DNA of 64,000 nucleotides from Heterobilharzia americana (taxonomy: Eukaryota; Platyhelminthes; Trematoda; Strigeidida; Schistosomatidae). The translations under genes and the position numbers were made by a program. The notes under the pieces were generated by a model, which was not told where the DNA came from, made no database searches, and saw nothing but the letters and a program-made list of their open reading frames with translations. This document shows positions 58,423 through 64,000 of the stretch, piece by piece; within the stretch, counting starts at the first letter, position 1, and the number at the start of each line of letters is the position of its first letter. The DNA is taken from assembly GCA_944470555.2 (NCBI GenBank), contig CALYCZ020000108.1, positions 1 to 64,000 on the forward strand. The letters run 5' to 3'.

Positions 58423-58874
58423 AACCGTGAAGTATACGAACACACGCCACTTCTACAAGCAATATCTTAGTGTTATTTCCTCATCGATGCTGTAAAAGTT
58501 CAGAAAGAGACGCATCATCGTGCCGTACAAAGTCTTCTGGAGTAGACGATTGTTTAGATATTGCTTGTCACAAACACTGGACAAGAGCGATATCATTAAA
58601 CGGCAGTGGTAAAAATTGATGAGGGTATAACCTCTCAGCACGAGAAGCAATAGTGAGCCATGAGATCTGTAAGAGTGTATTGCATGTCGAATGTTGAGAA
58701 CAAATGAACCCGGAGATGTGTCTGTATTCAATAAGTTTGTGCTGTCTACAGATAGCAGAAGAAACCGGAATGGACGGTGGAGGCAAATTTCGGTCCGGCG
58801 TTGTATGGTGCCATGCAGAGTGTAGCAATCGTTTAGGTCTGTGATGTCCTGACCAGAGTCATTTGAATAAATAA
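58423..58874. repeat. 452-bp direct repeat, copy 2
   Basis: Second copy of 54,217-54,668. The minus-strand frame 58,453-58,962 (169 codons) runs through it and beyond. The same frame is cut at 54,525 in copy 1 by a base difference near the repeat edge and lost sequence. No domain recognised. Confidence 0.93.
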
Positions 58875-59689
58875 GGCCGGGAATGCATTTCAGTCCAGCT
58901 GGGATAAACAATTTTTTATTGCAAGCAAGTAATTGGTGAAAAAACACAAGATGTTTTACCAAATAGTCTCACTTTTCTTACTGTTCCCATTTTTCGTCAG
59001 CTGTCAATGATATTTGTTCAATGCATCTGGTGAGGTGGCGACGTGATCAGATCTTGTCTGTCTGCAGAAGACGAAAATTGAACAGTTTCTTCAACCACAA
59101 CTACTCGCAACGATTAACTGGATTACAGGAAACTGCTGGGTAGTCATTAGAATTTCACCAAATCCCGTTGGCTTCGTCTGCCACGTCAGTGCACACGATT
59201 CCCGGGGAGGGGTGATATAAGCAACTTTATCGTTTCAGGTAGGAATATCCCACTCACGCTCAATCACTAGAATCTCTTATACGAACCTCAGCAATTTACT
59301 TTAGCCAGTTCAACATTGCAACTACTTTTGTCTGTTCGTATGCCGCAAGCGCTCGTTTCGTTTGAAAACTTCACATAGTTGTATACATCCTCGATTTCAG
59401 TGTCGTAACTTGTGTCATACGTTTGTTGATTGGACCAAACTGACCGGTCTCTGTTGGCATCTGGGGTCCTATGCTGATGCCTCAAAACTGCATGTGTTTT
59501 GGTCACGTATTAACGATAGATAGTGGCTGGCAGTGGAATCCAGAAAATGAGTCTTGTCCCACGTGGGATTCGCCAGCTATAATGTGCCTGTCTCCCACTG
59601 AGCGATTTTGTTTCCATTAAGGCTCAAATCTAGAACAGAATAATACAAGTGACAACATCAAAACAACACCCGTCACACAAGAAGTGGCT
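58875..59689. other. No recognisable gene
   Basis: Short open frames only; no repeat or domain recognised. Confidence 0.45.
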
Positions 59690-59900
59690 ATCGTGCCTTG
59701 GCGGCCCGGCTAATAACGCTCTGGCGTCTGAAACGATCAGTCCTGAGTTCGATTCCCAACGGGAACGACTTCGCTCAGTGGGAGTTGGGTACATTCAGCT
59801 GATGGTGAGTCCCATATAGGACAAAACATGCATCCTGGATCCTACTGATGGCCACTATCCATCACTAATATTTTCAGCTTCACCCCCCTAATTTCCTTCA
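59690..59900 (+). repeat. tRNA-derived SINE
   Basis: The head has a tRNA-like promoter: box A-like TGGCGGCCCGG at 59,699-59,709 and box B AGTTCGATTCC at 59,746-59,756, spaced as in a tRNA gene. The downstream body (GTCCCATATAGGACAAAACA and on) does not fold into a tRNA acceptor. The 3' limit is approximate. Such SINEs are transcribed by RNA polymerase III and moved by LINE machinery. Confidence 0.65.
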
Positions 59901-62900
59901 CCATAGTAAAGTTACATTCCTAGCCTTTCACTCCCTATGAGATTTGGATGTTGAATTGTTGCCTTCCAGAACTTGTCTTGGAGGTAAAAAATAAGCGAAA
60001 GAAGTCCTATTTTCTGCAGGTAAGCGTGTGCAAGGATAGCTGCATTTGTCCCTACAATCAGATAATACCTCTTAATTCTGAATAATCTGTAAACGGACGC
60101 ATGACTAGCAGCTCACGTACTAAGACCTACAAAAAACTGACGGGCGCCGCTGCACCTATAATGTCACTTGTCTAAAACCTCTTGATCTGCTACTTCTTCC
60201 AGAAATAGATAAGCACAGACATACGAGCAATTCACAGTTCACCACAGAATCATTGCGATTTTCTTTATCAGCTCTGAACAAATGGGGGCTGCTTGGTTCT
60301 TGGGTTCAAAAAAGGCATGAGTTGCCTGTGGCTCAGCAATCTGTCGAAGGTTTACCGAATCCAGTAAATGCCGTCTTGAAGTTGTTGCAGCTTTATTGAC
60401 CTTAACTTCATTGTCACCCATCTTACTTTAGTGCAACGCGCATGCTTTTCGCTGTTGTCGCATTCTCCTTGAATATATGCGAAGCGAAACGCGCGTCTTG
60501 TTCATTGATCGACTGCTAACGGGGTCTACGGATGCATCACCATCGCATGTGCGATGCATACTGGCTCACTTCTCCGCCAAATTCGGTGCCTTGTGGAACT
60601 CCCTAACCAGTTCTATAACCGCAAAAATTCCCAGATTCAGCTGTTTTCTATGGACAGGGAAGGTTGTTCGTTGCGCTTTTATATTCATATGGTCTGGGAA
60701 TTCAAAATCATAAGGAAGAATTTAGGTGTTGCTTCTGAAAAAATTCTTCTTCAGCAATGAAAAACGTATTGGCTAGATTGCCATAGCAACATTTATTGAC
60801 GGAGCTTTCATCCTCAAGTGCTAAGAATACCAACCTGGTTCGTGTTCATCATCCCTTTAACAAACGTTTTACTCAACGTTGAACACCTATTTGTGAATAC
60901 TAGTAAACTAGGAGACGGACCACAAACTCACGGTCAAATATGAAGGATGAGGCAGAGTGGCTAATGATGTACTGCTTTCACGAATTAGATATAAAGATAT
61001 CTCATTTGGTCTGAACATCCCATAAAAATCCTAAAAACACACTTCTGCGTTAACTCTCGGCCACAAAATAGCCTTAGTTTGTTAGTTTCACCGAATAAGT
61101 TCATCTGGTGCTTCTTGACGGTTTCCTCTAGGATAATCGACTTTACTTTACTGGTCGTTTGCAGATCATAAATGATGCAAGTTTAGTGGGCGCCCTATGA
61201 AGTCAGGTTGTTGGTTGGTGTTTTATTAGCTTCCTCATTCATTGAGGGAGTGAAACTTTAGCTGGTAAGTAATATGTGATCATGAAATCTTGGCACCCAT
61301 TCTGTCGACTGGTTAAAATTTACTACAGACGCACTCGGCTTTTTCGGCAGAAATGACTGCACTGTTTGTTACCATGGCGCATCGGAGCTGTGAGTTGCCT
61401 TAAGAGCAATGATGTCAGTACGCGGCTTACGAGTATTAGTAAAGGTGACTAATTTCTCAGGGTTTCCGTATTGCTGAAACCGCCAAGGTGATGCATTTGT
61501 TTGTATATGGTGGAAATAACTAGCAATCAATATACTTCCGTAAAATATTTATGTGACTGGTCGGGACAAGTTCCGCGCTAGTGTAGGCTCGCCAGATGGA
61601 ACGGCCATCATTTCGGTTTTGATTTGGTTATTTGAGATGTTGTTAACCCTATGAAATAGTCTCTTTCACTAGGCAGTAAAACCGATCAACTACTGGCTCT
61701 TGTTCAGCACAACTTAAAGCAGTCATTCTCATATCATCCCAGCAGCCTAAGGTAGGTAATAAGTTTCCAGTGGTACGAATCCCAATACTTCGAAACGAAT
61801 GTTTTTTTAGATCAAATAATGACTAACTATAAATAGAGAGAGGGGAGATTTCTACAAGATTAAAGATCGCTTTTAATAAAAGGTAAAAATATAGTAGTTT
61901 ATGGGGTGGTTATGCAGGGATATATTCTTAGAATGCCGGCAGTGTGTCGACGAATAGTGTATAAAAGAGATCTGAAAGGCATTCAAGCATAGCTTTCTTT
62001 TCTCCTTTCAGCATCAGCTTGACGTGTGTGTCCTAATCTACATTCCGATCAAAACATACCAACTTACCAAAAATAACAGTATTAGAAATTTTTAGCAGAA
62101 GCCTTTGAACCAGACTGTTCACAACGCTTCTGCTATCTTGGCATTTCCCCAATAAATTCGCTCGTATGTCAATGCCGTCTAAACGTTGTATCGTTGTATC
62201 CCTCAGGTGTAACCAATATGATGACGCCCATAAGCCCATACCTCTCATGCTAATTTCATTATGTGGGGATAAAATTATCGTCATCACAAACGAAGTGTTG
62301 ATTAACAGAAATGCATGCAATATACCATAGAGCAAAGCAATTATTTACCAAGTCTGTATTTTTCCGAATTATTATTGCCGATAGTAAGTGCTTTTATTTA
62401 AGGAATTTAAGAAAACCATGGTTATCAGATCCCAGAATGCCGGTATTTTGGAAGTAAGTGCTTAGGGGAACCCCTGATCAACAGAGTTCAGTCAACACCA
62501 ACTTGTTTTTTCTATTTAAAGTAGTTTTTGCTCACTCACTGACATGGGTTAACAACAAAGACGTTTGGCCCACTCCCTCCAGAAATGGAAGCCAGTCAGG
62601 CGAAACGTTCTTCCACCCAATCACCCACCACTCAAAGCCACTAGACATTGGATTATTTAACGCTCTAAAGACTGTAGAGTTAGCTATTCGTCAATATCGT
62701 GGGCTCAAAAAGCTTTTGCATTCAACGTTCTTCCAAAATGGATGCACTGTAACCGTGATAAGGATAAACCAGGCCAGCGTCACAGCTTCATGAGGAAGCA
62801 ACCATGCAAGTCGATATGGCATGTGTCCAGAATGTTGGAAATCACTTGTTATTACCATCGGTAGACCGAAAAATCCTGTACGACTCAAGATATTTCAGGA

Positions 62901-64000
62901 TACGAGCCTCAGGAATCCGCCCTCAGAAACTAGGCAAGCTCCACAAGCTAGCAGAGATGTCACCTCTAGGCACCGGAACCTGCCAGTTGCCACTCCCAGG
63001 GAGGCCCCAACGAATTCCTGACTCGTGCCTTAGTTCATCGAGCAGCATGTCTTTCGTGTGCAATCAGCCCGAACCCTAGTCTGTTTGTGAATGCTACTGC
63101 CGAGAGATAAGGAGGAAAAGAAAGTCTTTGACCAAACCTGGTCGGACAGACGATCAGCAGACGTGCTGTCTCATCGCAGCAAAAAAGGACGCTGCCTTTG
63201 AGTGTACGTCCGCAGTGAGTGGGTACACAGTCAGTATGATAGGGACGTGCCGTGCCAATATTACGCCTTCATGACGCGTTATCCACGCACGCGGTTTTGG
63301 CGTATCTGCCCACAGTGCCATGCGAGGTGGCTCTTCTCAACGGGCTTGCTTGGGGACTTCATAGAAGACACCACAGTGGCTGTTCAGATGCGGGCGCACG
63401 CACAGATCACCGCCCCAAGTCCAAACAACAAGAGTATCTGCATCTTTCCTCAAACAGTTACACCAATGAATGGACCAAAACGGCCAGATGACAACCAGGT
63501 ATGAGACCAGCCACATCGGTTCAGGACCCTGGGGTTCCAGTAACGCCTACCTCCACTGTACACCGTAAAAAATGGATCGCAGTGGAGGAGAAGGTGCGCC
63601 CTCCTCATGCAAACCCGCCAACACTACATGAAAACGGGGAGGCTAATGACAGATCGAATCCCACTATCCTATTTAACGCCCCCGTTTGCCATGACAGTCT
63701 TCTTGAGAACAGATTCTCCCGACAAACAGCGATGGCAAACGGTATGCTCAATGCCTGGGCTGTGCAACTTGAAAGCGAAGCTGTGCCGGCTCTACAAAGG
63801 CAAATTTCTACCCTAAAGGGGGCTGCGCCGATGAGTCGGAAGGACTCCTGTTGCTGTCACACACATTAGTCATCAACCGGTAATCCAGCACCAGTGCTAG
63901 ACCAGACCGGCCATGTTCAGCCAGAAAAATATCCCATGAAGCGCCCCACACGACGTGGTGTGCCGGAATCGACAACCGAGACCTAAGTAGAAAAGTATGC
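59901..64000. other. Mostly unrecognised DNA; possible decayed zinc-finger frame at 62.8-63.5 kb
   Basis: No clear gene. Between 62,804 and 63,510 two frames give Cys-X2-Cys blocks (CPECWKSLV near 62,823 and CPQCHARWLFSTGLL near 63,312). The second is followed, one frame over, by LHRRHHSG. This pattern is like eroded C2H2 fingers at the N terminus of R2-type LINEs. The 122-codon frame at 63,501-63,869 is unidentified and the window ends soon after. Confidence 0.3.

Noticed and set aside
59690..59766. A functional tRNA gene
   Set aside because: The A and B boxes are tRNA-like, but the acceptor stem does not pair and the body continues as a repeat. A SINE fits better.

Overview
This window is eukaryotic, repeat-dense DNA, most likely from a digenean flatworm of the schistosome group. 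The evidence is a CsRn1/Boudicca-type Ty3/gypsy retrotransposon with a Gag CX2HX9CX3C finger and a tRNA-Trp-type primer site. CR1-like and RTE-like LINEs, a Penelope-like remnant and a tRNA-derived SINE fit the same picture. Species and genus are inferred from element families recalled from memory. I find no convincing single-copy host gene; nearly all recognisable coding sequence belongs to broken retroelements.

Layout. 0-11.9 kb is a graveyard of LINE pieces: Penelope-like, RTE-like in both orientations, and two CR1/jockey-like copies on the minus strand, with long (TA)n and (AAT)n tracts. At 11.9-13.16 kb lies a 1.27-kb copy (segment X) of a LINE/gypsy mosaic that recurs later. 13,154-26,714 and 39,742-49,787 are the arms of a very large, nearly identical inverted repeat around a 13-kb spacer. 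The left arm holds an internally deleted LTR retrotransposon (20,081-23,947). The right arm has only a solo LTR at exactly that site, and segment X has the empty site. The spacer holds a CR1-like LINE (28.3-34.1 kb, two in-frame stops and a lost RT catalytic Asp) and a second LTR retrotransposon on the minus strand (34,847-39,021). That copy has intact gag, protease, RT and RNase H but no integrase core. 49.8-64 kb is sparse: a 5'-truncated LINE (54,669-58,422) lies exactly between two 452-bp direct repeats, and there are a SINE, an unidentified 98-codon frame and unrecognised DNA.

Most notable points. (1) One insertion site is seen empty, filled and as a solo LTR in one window. (2) Four perfect telomeric hexamers lie at the seam of an internal deletion that fuses gag to pol in frame. 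(3) A textbook -1 frameshift signal (slippery G GGA AAC, 5-nt spacer, 7-bp GC stem) precedes the gag stop of the minus-strand element. (4) The two LTR elements carry reciprocally mismatched LTR haplotypes (A...B and B...A), which implies exchange between them. (5) LINE-flanking repeats of 452 bp differ at only one position I noticed. The inverted repeat could be real or an assembly artefact; the spanning-read test is stated below. Homology calls come from reading translations by eye, with no database search.
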